The notes beneath the pieces were generated by a model. That model saw nothing but the letters and a program-made list of their open reading frames with translations. It was not told the DNA's origin and searched no databases. The position numbers and the translations under genes are program-made. Positions 8,411 to 17,127 of a stretch of DNA of 64,000 bases are shown here, in pieces (within the stretch, counting starts at the first letter, position 1; each line of letters opens with the position of its first letter). This DNA comes from Streptomyces drozdowiczii (GTDB taxonomy: Bacteria > Actinomycetota > Actinomycetes > Streptomycetales > Streptomycetaceae): the NCBI RefSeq assembly GCF_026167665.1, contig NZ_CP098740.1:4588001-4652000 (forward strand), written 5' to 3'.

Positions 8411-9475
8411 TCACCCCCGGGGCGCCGCCGTCGAGCCGCGCACCATCAGCTCGGCCGGGATCAGCGCGATGCCGCCCGGCGGCGGGTCCTCCTTGCCCAT
8501 GGCCAGCCGGCCCGCCCGCGCCCCCGCCTCGAAGAGCGGCAGCCGCACGGTCGTCAGGGCCGGGACCACGTCCACGGAGAACGGCAGGTCGTCGAAGCCG
8601 GCCACCGAGATGTCCTCCGGGATGCGCAGCCCCCGGTCGCGGATGGCCGCCGCCGCGCCGAGCGCCACGGTGTCGTTCGCGGCGACGACGGCGGTGATCT
8701 CCGGTTCACGGCGCAGGAGTTCGACCGTGGCGTCATAGCCGGAGCCCCGGTCGTACGAGCCGTGCACGGTCAGCCGGTCCTCGTCCCCGGCCGCCCCCGC
8801 CCCGCGCATCGCCTCCCGGTGGCCGGCCAGCCGGTGGCGGGTGGTGGTCCGTTCCAGCGGGCCCGCGACATAGCCGATCCGGCGGTGGCCCAGGGAGAGC
8901 AGATGGGCGGTGAGGCGCCGGGCGCCGCCCTCGTTGTCGAAGGCCAGCGCGGCCACCACGGACGCCCCGTCCGGCAGCGGGGGCCGGCCGCAGAGCACGA
9001 CCCGGGTCCCCGCCTCCGCGAGCTTGGCGAGCTTCGCGGCCATCGCCACCTGGTGCTCCGGATCCTCCACCGCGCCCCCGGTGAGGACCACGGCGGCGGC
9101 GCGCTGGCGCTGGAGCAGCGTGAGATAGGTCAGCTCGCGGGCGGGGGAGCCGCCGGTGTTGCAGACGACCGCCAGTTTCTCGCCGCCCGCCCGCCCGGAC
9201 CCGTCGCCGGGCCCGCCGATCTCGGTCTGCGCGGCGCCCGCCATGATCCCGAAGAACGGGTCCGCGATGTCGTTGACGAGGACGCCGACCAGGTCGGACG
9301 TGGCCGCCGCCAGGGCGCTGGCCTGCCCGTTCAGCACGTAGTCCAGATCGTCCACCGCGCGCAGCACCCGTTCCCGGGTGGACGCCGCCACCGGGTAATT
9401 GCCGTTCAGCACACGGGAGACGGTGGCCGGGGACACCCGGGCGCGGGCCGCCACGTCCGCCAGGGTGACTGTCAT
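8411..9475 (-). CDS. LacI-family transcriptional regulator
   Basis: 354 residues. The N-terminal LacI helix-turn-helix and hinge are clear (VTLADVAARARVSPATVSRV), followed by a periplasmic-binding-protein-like sensor domain (about 60-350). I start at the ATG at 9475, which places the helix-turn-helix at residue 3 and has GGAGG 6 bases upstream; the open frame before it is non-coding. A near-perfect LacI-type operator lies between this gene and the divergent Gfo/Idh gene, so it probably represses that operon and itself. The inducer is presumably a sugar handled by the neighbouring enzymes. Confidence 0.95.
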   Translation of the reverse strand: MTVTLADVAARARVSPATVSRVLNGNYPVAASTRERVLRAVDDLDYVLNGQASALAAATSDLVGVLVNDIADPFFGIMAGAAQTEIGGPGDGSGRAGGEKLAVVCNTGGSPARELTYLTLLQRQRAAAVVLTGGAVEDPEHQVAMAAKLAKLAEAGTRVVLCGRPPLPDGASVVAALAFDNEGGARRLTAHLLSLGHRRIGYVAGPLERTTTRHRLAGHREAMRGAGAAGDEDRLTVHGSYDRGSGYDATVELLRREPEITAVVAANDTVALGAAAAIRDRGLRIPEDISVAGFDDLPFSVDVVPALTTVRLPLFEAGARAGRLAMGKEDPPPGGIALIPAELMVRGSTAAPRG

Positions 9476-9556
9476 CGCTTTCCTCCGTGGCCGGTGACCG
9501 ATTGACGGGCCCCCTCTTGTCCGGGCCGCTGTCGGCAGGCTAGCGTCATCCCGCAT

Positions 9557-9570
9557 AGAAAGCGCTTGCT
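9557..9570. promoter_or_regulatory. LacI-type operator
   Basis: AGAAAGCGCTTGCT is palindromic at 12 of 14 positions around a central CG step, the classic LacI/GalR half-site pattern. It sits 24 bases before the Gfo/Idh start and 82 bases before the LacI start, the correct place to control both directions. Confidence 0.8.
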
Positions 9571-9593
9571 ACGGCTGTACGGAGGGAACTTTC

Positions 9594-10745
9594 GTGACAC
9601 GCAGGACAGTGCGCATCGCCATGAACGGCGTGACGGGACGCATGGGATACCGGCAGCACCTGGTGCGCTCGATCCTCGCGATCCGCGAGCAGGGCGGCCT
9701 CGACCTCGGCGACGGCGACGTGCTGTGGCCGGAACCGGTCCTCGTGGGCCGCCGCGCCCACGCCCTGGAGGAGCTGGCCGCCCGCCACGGCCTGACCGAG
9801 TGGTCGACCGACCTGGACGCGGTCCTCGGCGACGACACCGTCGACATCTACTTCGACGCCCAGGTCACCCAGGCCCGAGTCGAGGCGATCAAGAAGGCCG
9901 TCGCCGCCGGCAAGCACATCTACACAGAGAAGCCCACCGCCACGGACGTCGAGGGCGCGCTCGACCTGGCCCGGCTGGCCCAGGAGGCCGGCATCAAGCA
10001 CGGCGTCGTCCAGGACAAGATCTTCCTGCCGGGCCTGCTGAAGCTGAAGCGCCTCATCGACGGCGGCTTCTTCGGCGAGATCCTGTCCGTGCGCGGCGAG
10101 TTCGGCTACTGGGTCTTCGAGGGCGACTGGCAGGAGGCGCAGCGCCCCTCCTGGAACTACCGCGCGGAGGACGGCGGCGGCATCGTCGTGGATATGTTCC
10201 CGCACTGGGAGTACGTGCTCCACGAGCTGTTCGGCCGGGTCACCACGGTCCAGGCGCACGTCCAGACCCACATCCCGGAGCGCCGGGACGAGCGCGGCGA
10301 GCCGTACGCGGCGACCGCCGACGACGCCGCCTACGGCATCTTCCAGCTGGAGGGCGGCGCGGTCGCCCAGATCAACTCCTCCTGGGCGGTCCGGGTCAAC
10401 CGCGACGAGCTGGTCGAGTTCCAGGTGGACGGCACCCACGGCTCCGCCGTCGCGGGCCTGCGCAACTGCCGTGTCCAGCACCGCTCGGCCACCCCGAAGC
10501 CGGTCTGGAATCCGGACCTGCCGGTCACCGAGTCCTTCCGCGACCAGTGGCAGGAGGTCCCGGACAACGCGGTCTTCGACAACGGCTTCAAGGCCCAGTG
10601 GGAGCTGTTCCTGCGCCACATCGTGCTGGACGAGCCGTACGCCTGGGACCTGATGGCGGGCGCCCGCGGCGTGCAGCTGGCGGAGCTGGGGCTGAAGTCC
10701 CACGCGGAGGGCCGCCGCCTGGACGTGCCGGAGCTGTCCCTGTGA
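9594..10745 (+). CDS. Gfo/Idh/MocA-family NAD(P)-dependent oxidoreductase
   Basis: 383 residues. The N-terminal Rossmann domain has a glycine loop (GVTGRMGY) and the diagnostic EKPTA motif; the C-terminal alpha/beta domain has GGGIVVDMFPHW with the conserved histidine region. The enzyme probably oxidises a hydroxyl of a sugar, inositol or related polyol. The GTG at 9594 has GGAGGG 7 bases upstream. It heads a three-gene operon with a DUF993 protein and a TIM-barrel isomerase, under the LacI operator at 9557. It is not obviously the inositol dehydrogenase of the iol cluster 11 kb away; that is possible but unsupported. Confidence 0.9.
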   Translation: MTRRTVRIAMNGVTGRMGYRQHLVRSILAIREQGGLDLGDGDVLWPEPVLVGRRAHALEELAARHGLTEWSTDLDAVLGDDTVDIYFDAQVTQARVEAIKKAVAAGKHIYTEKPTATDVEGALDLARLAQEAGIKHGVVQDKIFLPGLLKLKRLIDGGFFGEILSVRGEFGYWVFEGDWQEAQRPSWNYRAEDGGGIVVDMFPHWEYVLHELFGRVTTVQAHVQTHIPERRDERGEPYAATADDAAYGIFQLEGGAVAQINSSWAVRVNRDELVEFQVDGTHGSAVAGLRNCRVQHRSATPKPVWNPDLPVTESFRDQWQEVPDNAVFDNGFKAQWELFLRHIVLDEPYAWDLMAGARGVQLAELGLKSHAEGRRLDVPELSL

Positions 10746-10782
10746 CCCGCCGACTCGCCCTCGTACCCATGGAGTCGTCACC

Positions 10783-11928
10783 GTGACCATCCATCTCCCG
10801 CAGGGCCCGTACGAACCCCGGGCCACCCCGCTCGACCTCGCCCCCACGGGAGCGCCGCTCGCCTCCCGTACGGTCTTCTCCGCCGCGCATGTCGTGGCCG
10901 ACCCGTACGCGGACGTCTCCCCGGACTCCCCGGCCGCCGTCGACTGGGACGCCACGCTCGCCTTCCGCCGCCACCTCTGGTCGCACGGCCTGGGCGTGGC
11001 CGAGGCCATGGACACCGCGCAGCGCGGCATGGGCCTGGACTGGGCGGGCGCCGAGGAGCTGATCCGCCGCTCGGCCGCCGAGGCCAAGGCGGTCGGCGGC
11101 CGCATCGCCTGCGGCGTCGGCACGGACCAGCTGCCGCCCGGCCCGGCCACGCTCGCCGAGGTGCGCGCGGCGTACGAGGAACAGCTCGCCGTGGTCGAGG
11201 AGAGTGGGGCGCAGGCGATCCTGATGGCCTCCCGCGCGCTCGCCGCCGCCGCGCAGGGCCCCCAGGACTACCTGGACACGTACGCCCATCTGCTGCGCCA
11301 GGCCACCGAACCGGTCGTCCTGCACTGGTTGGGCCCGATGTTCGACCCGGCGCTCGAAGGCTACTGGGGCTCCACCGACCTGGACCTCGCCACCGACACC
11401 TTCCTCCAGGTCATCGCGGAGCACCCGGACAAGGTCGACGGCATCAAGATGTCGCTGCTCGACGCGGACCGCGAGATCGACGTGCGCCGTCGGCTGCCGA
11501 GCGGGGTCCGCTGCTACACGGGGGACGACTTCAACTACCCGGAGCTGATCGCGGGCGACGACCGGGGCTTCAGCCACGCGCTGCTCGGCATCTTCGACCC
11601 GCTGGGCCCGCTGGCCGCGCACGCGGTACGGGTGCTGGACACCGGTGACACGAAGGGCTTCCGCGAACTGCTCGATCCCACGGTCGAGTTGTCCCGGCAC
11701 CTCTTCCAGGCGCCGACGCGCTTCTACAAGACGGGCGTCGTCTTCCTGGCCTGGCTGGCGGGCCACCAGGACCACTTCACGATGGTGGGCGGCCTCCAGT
11801 CGGCCCGCTCACTCCCGCACCTGGCGAAGGCGTACCGACTCGCGGACGGTCTCGGCCTGTTCCCGGACCCGGACCTGGCGGAGTCGAGGATGCGCGCACT
11901 GCTGACCGTGCGGGGAGGCACCCGATGA
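10783..11928 (+). CDS. DUF993 / dihydrodipicolinate synthase-like protein
   Basis: 381 residues of the DUF993 family, a divergent branch of the class I aldolase TIM-barrel superfamily. A candidate Schiff-base lysine is in DGIKMSLLD, followed by the characteristic GVRCYTGDDFNYPELI. An aldol or retro-aldol step on a sugar acid is a plausible role, but no member is well characterised to my knowledge. The gene starts 37 bases after the Gfo/Idh stop and overlaps the next gene by 4 bases (ATGA), so all three are translationally linked. Confidence 0.88.
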   Translation: MTIHLPQGPYEPRATPLDLAPTGAPLASRTVFSAAHVVADPYADVSPDSPAAVDWDATLAFRRHLWSHGLGVAEAMDTAQRGMGLDWAGAEELIRRSAAEAKAVGGRIACGVGTDQLPPGPATLAEVRAAYEEQLAVVEESGAQAILMASRALAAAAQGPQDYLDTYAHLLRQATEPVVLHWLGPMFDPALEGYWGSTDLDLATDTFLQVIAEHPDKVDGIKMSLLDADREIDVRRRLPSGVRCYTGDDFNYPELIAGDDRGFSHALLGIFDPLGPLAAHAVRVLDTGDTKGFRELLDPTVELSRHLFQAPTRFYKTGVVFLAWLAGHQDHFTMVGGLQSARSLPHLAKAYRLADGLGLFPDPDLAESRMRALLTVRGGTR

Positions 11929-12752
11929 GCGACGGACGGCTCTCCCTCAACCAGGAGACCATCAAGCAGTGGTCGCTCCCCGAGCTGGCCGAGGGCTGCG
12001 CGAAGGCGGGCATCGACAAGGTGGGCCTCTGGCGGGCCCCGGTGCAGTCGTACGGGGTCGAGGCGACGGCCCGCCTGCTGTCCGACCACGGCCTGACCGT
12101 CACCAGCCTGTGCCGGGGCGGCTTCCTCACCGCCCTGGACCCGGCCGAGCGCGCCCGCGCCCTGGACGACAACCGCGCCGCGCTGGACGAGGCGGCGGGC
12201 GTGGGCACGGACACCCTGGTCCTCGTCTCGGGCGGCCTCCCGGAGGGCAGCAAGGACCTGTACGGCGCCCGCGAACGCATCGCGGACGCCCTGGCCGAGC
12301 TGGCCCCCTACGCCGCCGAACGCGGGGTGCGCCTGGCCATCGAGCCCCTGCACCCCATGTTCGCCTCGGACCGCTGCGTGGTCTCGACGCTCTCCCAGGC
12401 CCTGGACCTCGCCGAGCGCTTCCCGGCCGACCAGGTGGGCGTCGTCGTGGACACGTACCACCTGTGGTGGGACGACCAGGCCCCCGCCCAGATCGCGAGG
12501 GCCGGCGCGACGGGCCGCATCCACTCCTTCCAGCTCGCGGACTGGATCACCCCGCTCCCGGCGGGCGTCCTCCTCGGCCGGGGCCAACTCGGCGACGGCA
12601 GCGTCGACTTCCGCTTCTTCCGCGAGGCGGTGGAGGCCGCGGGCTTCGACGGCCCGATCGAGGTGGAGATCTTCAACGAGGCGCTGTGGGCGCGCGACGG
12701 CGCGGAGGTCCTGACGGAGGTGGCGTCCCGCTACGCGGAACACGCCTGCTGA
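11925..12752 (+). CDS. sugar phosphate isomerase/epimerase-like TIM barrel protein
   Basis: 275 residues, AP-endonuclease-2/xylose-isomerase-like barrel. Metal-site regions include LAIEPLHPMF, VGVVVDTYHLWWD, HSFQLADW and GPIEVEIFNE. The start overlaps the DUF993 stop. Together with the Gfo/Idh and DUF993 enzymes it forms a compact catabolic operon under LacI control. It shares only fold-level resemblance with the protein at 7556-8344, so the two probably handle different intermediates. A strong hairpin terminator follows. Confidence 0.88.
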   Translation: MSDGRLSLNQETIKQWSLPELAEGCAKAGIDKVGLWRAPVQSYGVEATARLLSDHGLTVTSLCRGGFLTALDPAERARALDDNRAALDEAAGVGTDTLVLVSGGLPEGSKDLYGARERIADALAELAPYAAERGVRLAIEPLHPMFASDRCVVSTLSQALDLAERFPADQVGVVVDTYHLWWDDQAPAQIARAGATGRIHSFQLADWITPLPAGVLLGRGQLGDGSVDFRFFREAVEAAGFDGPIEVEIFNEALWARDGAEVLTEVASRYAEHAC

Positions 12753-12763
12753 ACGCGGCTCAC

Positions 12764-12794
12764 CCGGGGCCCGCCTGTGCGGTGCGGGCCCCGG
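12764..12794 (+). terminator. hairpin terminator of the LacI-controlled operon
   Basis: Perfect 11-bp stem CCGGGGCCCGC (12764-12774) with GCGGGCCCCGG (12784-12794) and a 9-base loop, 12 bases after the operon's last stop. No T-tract. Confidence 0.7.
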
Positions 12795-12854
12795 GGCGTG
12801 AGCACCGACCGGCCGAGCGGTCCCGCTGTCGCACCCACCCGGTACCGTCGCGCC

Positions 12855-15176
12855 ATGGCCACCACCGCGCCCCACACCCCCAACCTGGCCGTCCTCGAAG
12901 GCGTCCTCGAACGCATCACGTACGCCAACGAGGAGAACGGGTACACCGTCGCCCGCGTCGACACCGGGCGGGGAGCCAATGATCTGCTCACCGTCGTCGG
13001 GGCGTTGCTCGGGGCGCAGCCCGGGGAGTCCTTGCGGATGGAAGGGCGCTGGGGGTCCCACTCGCAGTACGGCAAGCAGTTCCACGTCGAGAACTACCGG
13101 ACCGTCCTCCCCGCCACCATCCAGGGCATCCGGCGCTACCTCGGCTCCGGGCTGATCAAGGGCATCGGGCCCGTGATGGCCGACCGGATCACCACCCACT
13201 TCGGCGTGGACACGCTGGACATCATCGAGCGGGAGCCCAAGCGGCTGATCGAGGTCCCCGGCCTCGGGCCGAAGCGGACGAAGATGATCGCCGCCGCTTG
13301 GGAGGAGCAGAAGGCGATCAAGGAGGTCATGGTCTTCCTCCAGGGCGTCGGCGTCTCGACGTCCATCGCGGTGCGGATCTACAAGAAGTACGAGGACGCC
13401 TCGATCTCCGTCGTGAAGAACCAGCCCTACCGGCTCGCCGCCGACGTCTGGGGCATCGGCTTCCTCACCGCCGACAAGATCGCCCAGGCGGTGGGCATCC
13501 CGCACGACAGCCCGGAACGGGTGAAGGCGGGCTTGCAGTACGCCCTGTCGCAGTCCACGGACCAAGGGCACTGCTTCCTGCCCGAGGAGCGGCTGATCGC
13601 GGACGCGGTGAAGCTGCTCCAGGTGGACACCGGGCTCGTCATCGAGTGCCTGGCGGAGCTGGCCGGGGAACCGGAGGGCGTCGTACGGGAGAAGGTGCCG
13701 TCACCCGAGGGCGGCGAGCCGGTCACCGCGGTGTATCTGGTGCCGTTCCACCGGGCGGAGATCTCGCTCGCCGCCCAGGTCCGGCGGCTGCTGCGGACCC
13801 CCGAGGACCGGCTGCCGGCCTTCGCGGACGTGGACTGGGACAAGGCCCTGAAGTGGCTCGCGGGCCGGACGGGCGCCAAGCTCGCGCCGGAGCAGGAGGC
13901 CGCCGTGCGCCTCGCGTTGACCCGGAAGGTCGCCGTGCTCACCGGCGGCCCCGGCTGCGGCAAGTCGTTCACGGTCCGGTCCATCGTGGAGCTGGCCCGC
14001 GCCAAGAAGGCGAAAGTGGTGCTGGCCGCGCCGACCGGCCGGGCGGCCAAGCGGCTCTCGGAGCTGACCGGCGCCGAGGCGTCCACCGTGCACCGGCTGC
14101 TCGAACTGAAACCGGGCGGCGACGCGGCCTACGACAAGGACCGCCCGCTCGACGCCGATCTGGTCGTCGTGGACGAGGCGTCGATGCTCGATCTGCTCCT
14201 TGCCAACAAGCTGGTGAAGGCGGTGGCACCGGGTGCCCACCTGCTGCTCGTCGGCGATGTGGACCAGCTGCCGTCCGTGGGCGCGGGGGAGGTGCTGCGC
14301 GACCTCCTTGCCGAGGGCGGCCCCGTGCCCGCGGTCCGGCTGACCACGATTTTCCGCCAGGCCCAGCAGTCGGGCGTCGTCACCAACGCGCACCGCATCA
14401 ATTCCGGTGTACCGCCCCTCACCCAAGGGCTCAGTGACTTCTTCCTCTTCGTGGAGGACGAGACGGAGGACGCCGGGGTGCTCGCGGTGGACGTCGCGTC
14501 CCGCCGTATTCCGGCCAAGTTCGGGCTGAACCCGCGCCGGGACGTCCAGGTGCTCGCCCCGATGCACCGGGGCCCGGCCGGGGCCGGACATCTCAACGGT
14601 CTGCTCCAGCAGGCGATCACCCCGGGCCGGCCGGGCGTACCCGAGAAACGCTTCGGCGGCCGGGTGTTCCGGGTGGGGGACAAGGTCACCCAGATCCGCA
14701 ACAACTACGACAAGGGCGAGAACGGCGTCTTCAATGGCACCGTGGGCGTCGTCACCGGCCTCGACCTGGACGAACAGCGGCTGACGGTCCTCACCGACGA
14801 GGACGAGGAGATCGGCTACGACTTCGACGAGCTGGACGAGCTGGCCCACGCGTACGCCATGACGATCCACCGTTCCCAGGGCAGCGAGTACCCGGCCGTC
14901 GTCATCCCCGTCACGAAGAGTGCCTGGATGATGCTCCAGCGGAACCTGCTCTACACCGCCGTGACCAGGGCCAAGAAGCTCGTCGTGCTGGTCGGCTCGC
15001 GGCAGGCGATCGGCCAGGCCGTCCGCACGGTTTCCGCAGGCAGACGCTGTACGGCGCTGGATCACCGGCTTCGCGGAGGCGGCGACGGAGGATCGTCGGC
15101 AAAAATGATCGATCAAATCGGTGGGAAACATCACGGAGGTCTTCCGGAACCGCAGTCAAGGGGGCAGGATGGCTAA
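12855..15176 (+). CDS. RecD2-type ATP-dependent DNA helicase
   Basis: 773 residues, superfamily 1B 5'-3' helicase of the RecD2/TraA type, as found in bacteria whose RecD is not part of RecBCD. The N-terminal half carries the OB-like and helix-hairpin-helix region (YLGSGLIKGIGPVMADRI, PGLGPKR). Walker A GGPGCGKS is near residue 365, Walker B VVDEASM near 440, and motifs V-VI appear as TIHRSQGSEYPAVV and LLYTAVTRAKK. It probably unwinds DNA ends and stalled-fork substrates in repair. The ATG at 12855 fits the family N-terminus. The last ~25 residues run past the usual end (ALDHRLR) into what looks like the citrate synthase promoter region. Confidence 0.93.
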   Translation: MATTAPHTPNLAVLEGVLERITYANEENGYTVARVDTGRGANDLLTVVGALLGAQPGESLRMEGRWGSHSQYGKQFHVENYRTVLPATIQGIRRYLGSGLIKGIGPVMADRITTHFGVDTLDIIEREPKRLIEVPGLGPKRTKMIAAAWEEQKAIKEVMVFLQGVGVSTSIAVRIYKKYEDASISVVKNQPYRLAADVWGIGFLTADKIAQAVGIPHDSPERVKAGLQYALSQSTDQGHCFLPEERLIADAVKLLQVDTGLVIECLAELAGEPEGVVREKVPSPEGGEPVTAVYLVPFHRAEISLAAQVRRLLRTPEDRLPAFADVDWDKALKWLAGRTGAKLAPEQEAAVRLALTRKVAVLTGGPGCGKSFTVRSIVELARAKKAKVVLAAPTGRAAKRLSELTGAEASTVHRLLELKPGGDAAYDKDRPLDADLVVVDEASMLDLLLANKLVKAVAPGAHLLLVGDVDQLPSVGAGEVLRDLLAEGGPVPAVRLTTIFRQAQQSGVVTNAHRINSGVPPLTQGLSDFFLFVEDETEDAGVLAVDVASRRIPAKFGLNPRRDVQVLAPMHRGPAGAGHLNGLLQQAITPGRPGVPEKRFGGRVFRVGDKVTQIRNNYDKGENGVFNGTVGVVTGLDLDEQRLTVLTDEDEEIGYDFDELDELAHAYAMTIHRSQGSEYPAVVIPVTKSAWMMLQRNLLYTAVTRAKKLVVLVGSRQAIGQAVRTVSAGRRCTALDHRLRGGGDGGSSAKMIDQIGGKHHGGLPEPQSRGQDG

Positions 15177-15178
15177 GT

Positions 15179-15199
15179 TCGCGGCACTCAGTGCCGCGA
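15179..15199 (+). terminator. short hairpin after the helicase gene
   Basis: TCGCGGCAC and GTGCCGCGA form a perfect 9-bp stem with a TCA loop, starting 3 bases after the helicase stop and about 105 bases before the citrate synthase start. It could terminate helicase transcription or act in the citrate synthase leader. Confidence 0.5.
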
Positions 15200-15305
15200 G
15201 TAGGTCCAATGGACGACCCCGAGTGCACTCTCCTGAGCCAAATGGGGGAGGGTGGAGACAGTCAGGGAACCTCGAAGAAGAGGCACTACGTCGGTGAGGG
15301 ATGAC

Positions 15306-16604
15306 GTGAGCGAGCACACCAACAACGCTGTGGTACTGCGGTACGGCGATGGCGAGTACACCTACCCGGTGATCGACAGCACCGTCGGCGACAAGGGCTT
15401 CGACATCGGGAAGCTCCGGGCGAACACCGGCCTGGTGACGCTGGACAGCGGATACGGCAACACCGCTGCCTATAAATCGGCCATCACCTACCTCGACGGC
15501 GAGCAGGGCATCCTGCGCTACCGCGGCTACCCGATCGAGCAGCTCGCGGAGCGTTCGACCTTCCTCGAGGTCGCGTACACGCTGATCAACGGTGAGCTTC
15601 CCAAGGTCGACGAGCTGTCGACCTTCAAGAACGAGATCACCCAGCACACGCTGCTGCACGAGGACGTCAAGCGGTTCTTCGACGGCTTCCCGCGCGACGC
15701 CCACCCGATGGCCATGCTGTCGTCGGTCGTCAGCGCGCTGTCCACGTTCTACCAGGACAGCCACAACCCGTTCGACGAGGAGCAGCGCCACCTCTCGACG
15801 ATCCGGCTGCTCGCCAAGCTCCCGACCATCGCCGCGTACGCGTACAAGAAGTCGATCGGCCACCCGTTCGTCTACCCGCGCAACGACCTGGGCTACGTCG
15901 AGAACTTCCTGCGCATGACCTTCTCGGTCCCGGCCCAGGAGTACGAGCTGGACCCGGTCGTCGTCTCCGCGCTCGACAAGCTGCTCATCCTGCACGCGGA
16001 CCACGAGCAGAACTGCTCGACCTCCACCGTGCGCCTGGTCGGCTCCTCGCAGGCGAACATGTTCGCCTCGATCTCCGCCGGCATCTCCGCCCTCTGGGGC
16101 CCCCTGCACGGCGGCGCCAACCAGTCCGTCCTGGAGATGCTGGAAGGCATCCAGGCCAACGGCGGCGACGTCGACTCCTTCATCCGCAAGGTGAAGAACA
16201 AGGAGGACGGCGTCCGCCTGATGGGCTTCGGCCACCGGGTGTACAAGTCCTTCGACCCGCGCGCCAAGATCATCAAGGCCGCCGCGCACGACGTGCTGTC
16301 CGCCCTCGGCAAGTCCGACGAGCTGCTGGACATCGCGCTCAAGCTGGAGGAGCACGCGCTCTCCGACGAGTACTTCGTCTCGCGCAACCTCTACCCGAAC
16401 GTGGACTTCTACACGGGCCTCATCTACCGCGCGATGGGCTTCCCGACCGAGATGTTCACCGTGCTCTTCGCGCTCGGCCGCCTCCCCGGCTGGATCGCCC
16501 AGTGGCACGAGATGATCAAGGAGCCCGGCTCCCGCATCGGCCGCCCGCGCCAGATCTACACCGGCGAGGTCCTGCGCGACTTCGTCCCGGTCGAGGGCCG
16601 CTGA
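15306..16604 (+). CDS. citA: citrate synthase (type II)
   Basis: 432 residues. The enzyme condenses oxaloacetate and acetyl-CoA as the first TCA-cycle step. All catalytic elements are present: His in PLHGGANQ, His in GFGHRVYK and Asp in NVDFYTG. The N-terminal beta-sheet region starting VVLRYGDGEYTYP marks the larger, hexameric, NADH-sensitive type II form. I chose the GTG at 15306 because GAGGG lies 5 bases before it and the protein then begins in the usual family register; an in-frame upstream start at 15252 would add 18 atypical residues. It stands alone, followed by a hairpin-rich intergenic region. Confidence 0.96.
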   Translation: MSEHTNNAVVLRYGDGEYTYPVIDSTVGDKGFDIGKLRANTGLVTLDSGYGNTAAYKSAITYLDGEQGILRYRGYPIEQLAERSTFLEVAYTLINGELPKVDELSTFKNEITQHTLLHEDVKRFFDGFPRDAHPMAMLSSVVSALSTFYQDSHNPFDEEQRHLSTIRLLAKLPTIAAYAYKKSIGHPFVYPRNDLGYVENFLRMTFSVPAQEYELDPVVVSALDKLLILHADHEQNCSTSTVRLVGSSQANMFASISAGISALWGPLHGGANQSVLEMLEGIQANGGDVDSFIRKVKNKEDGVRLMGFGHRVYKSFDPRAKIIKAAAHDVLSALGKSDELLDIALKLEEHALSDEYFVSRNLYPNVDFYTGLIYRAMGFPTEMFTVLFALGRLPGWIAQWHEMIKEPGSRIGRPRQIYTGEVLRDFVPVEGR

Positions 16605-16775
16605 ACGCCCCCGCACGCAGCGCCCGGCCCTGACTGACGCCGGACCCGCCGCCCCCGCCTGCCGCGCCCTCGCCCCGAGCGACGCGGCGGTCGGGGGCGC
16701 GTGGCGTTCCGGGGGAGTGCGCGGGGGTGTACGCCGGGCGCGCGCTCCGGTCCGGGAGCGCTCCCGCGTAAGAGA

Positions 16776-16823
16776 GAAGCGCCTCGCCATCGATCCCCCC
16801 ACGGGCCGACAGCGAGGCGCTTC
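16776..16823 (+). terminator. probable citrate synthase terminator
   Basis: GAAGCGCCTCGC (16776-16787) pairs perfectly with GCGAGGCGCTTC (16812-16823), a 12-bp stem around a 24-base loop, 170 bases after the citrate synthase stop. The long loop contains one copy of the repeated 12-mer TCCCCCCACGGG, so a role other than termination is possible. Confidence 0.5.
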
Positions 16824-17003
16824 CCATGTCCCGGAGCGGATTCCCCCCACGGGATCCGGCCGGGCGTTCGGTGGGAGCCGTAGCTCCTGGGCTGTGCCTC
16901 GGTCCTGCTGGTCCTGCAACTGCGCTGTGGTCTGCCGGGGTACGTACCGACGGGAGGGCCGCTCAAAGCTCCCCGGTGTACGTGCCCCGGCCCACTCTTG
17001 CCC

Positions 17004-17048
17004 GGAGCATCCCCCAAGATGCTCCGTCGGACGTCCCCCAAGACATCC
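17004..17048. repeat. tandem hairpins with identical loops
   Basis: Two adjacent hairpins share the loop CCCCAA (TTGGGG on the minus strand). The first has a perfect 8-bp stem (17004-17011 with 17018-17025). The second has 7 bp (17029-17035 with 17042-17048) with one mismatch that becomes a G-U wobble only on the minus strand, favouring function in transcripts read right to left, that is downstream of the copper ATPase gene. Confidence 0.6.
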
Positions 17049-17127
17049 TTGGCATCGCACTCTAAGACTTACGAACCCATCGAATGGTTACCCTGAAACC
17101 GATGTGATCTGAATCTCATTGTGGAAA

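Larger units (their letters stand above)
16605..17127. other. hairpin-rich intergenic region between convergent genes
   Basis: No convincing coding sequence in 523 bases. It holds four hairpins: 16776-16823 (12-bp stem), 16837-16858 (bulged 8-bp stem), 17004-17025 (8-bp stem) and 17029-17048 (7-bp stem with one wobble). The 12-mer TCCCCCCACGGG occurs twice, at 16794-16805 and 16842-16853. The last ~75 bases are much more A/T-rich than the surroundings. Since the flanking genes converge, no promoter is needed here, so the structure density is unexplained. Confidence 0.6.

Noticed and set aside
9594..10745. Gfo/Idh protein as the missing inositol dehydrogenase IolG
   Set aside because: It lies in a separate LacI-controlled operon 11 kb away and has no feature specific to inositol dehydrogenases that I can see.
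16826..17065. Possible small plus-strand gene of 79 codons after citrate synthase
   Set aside because: No ribosome site, no recognisable sequence, and it runs through several hairpins; more likely non-coding.
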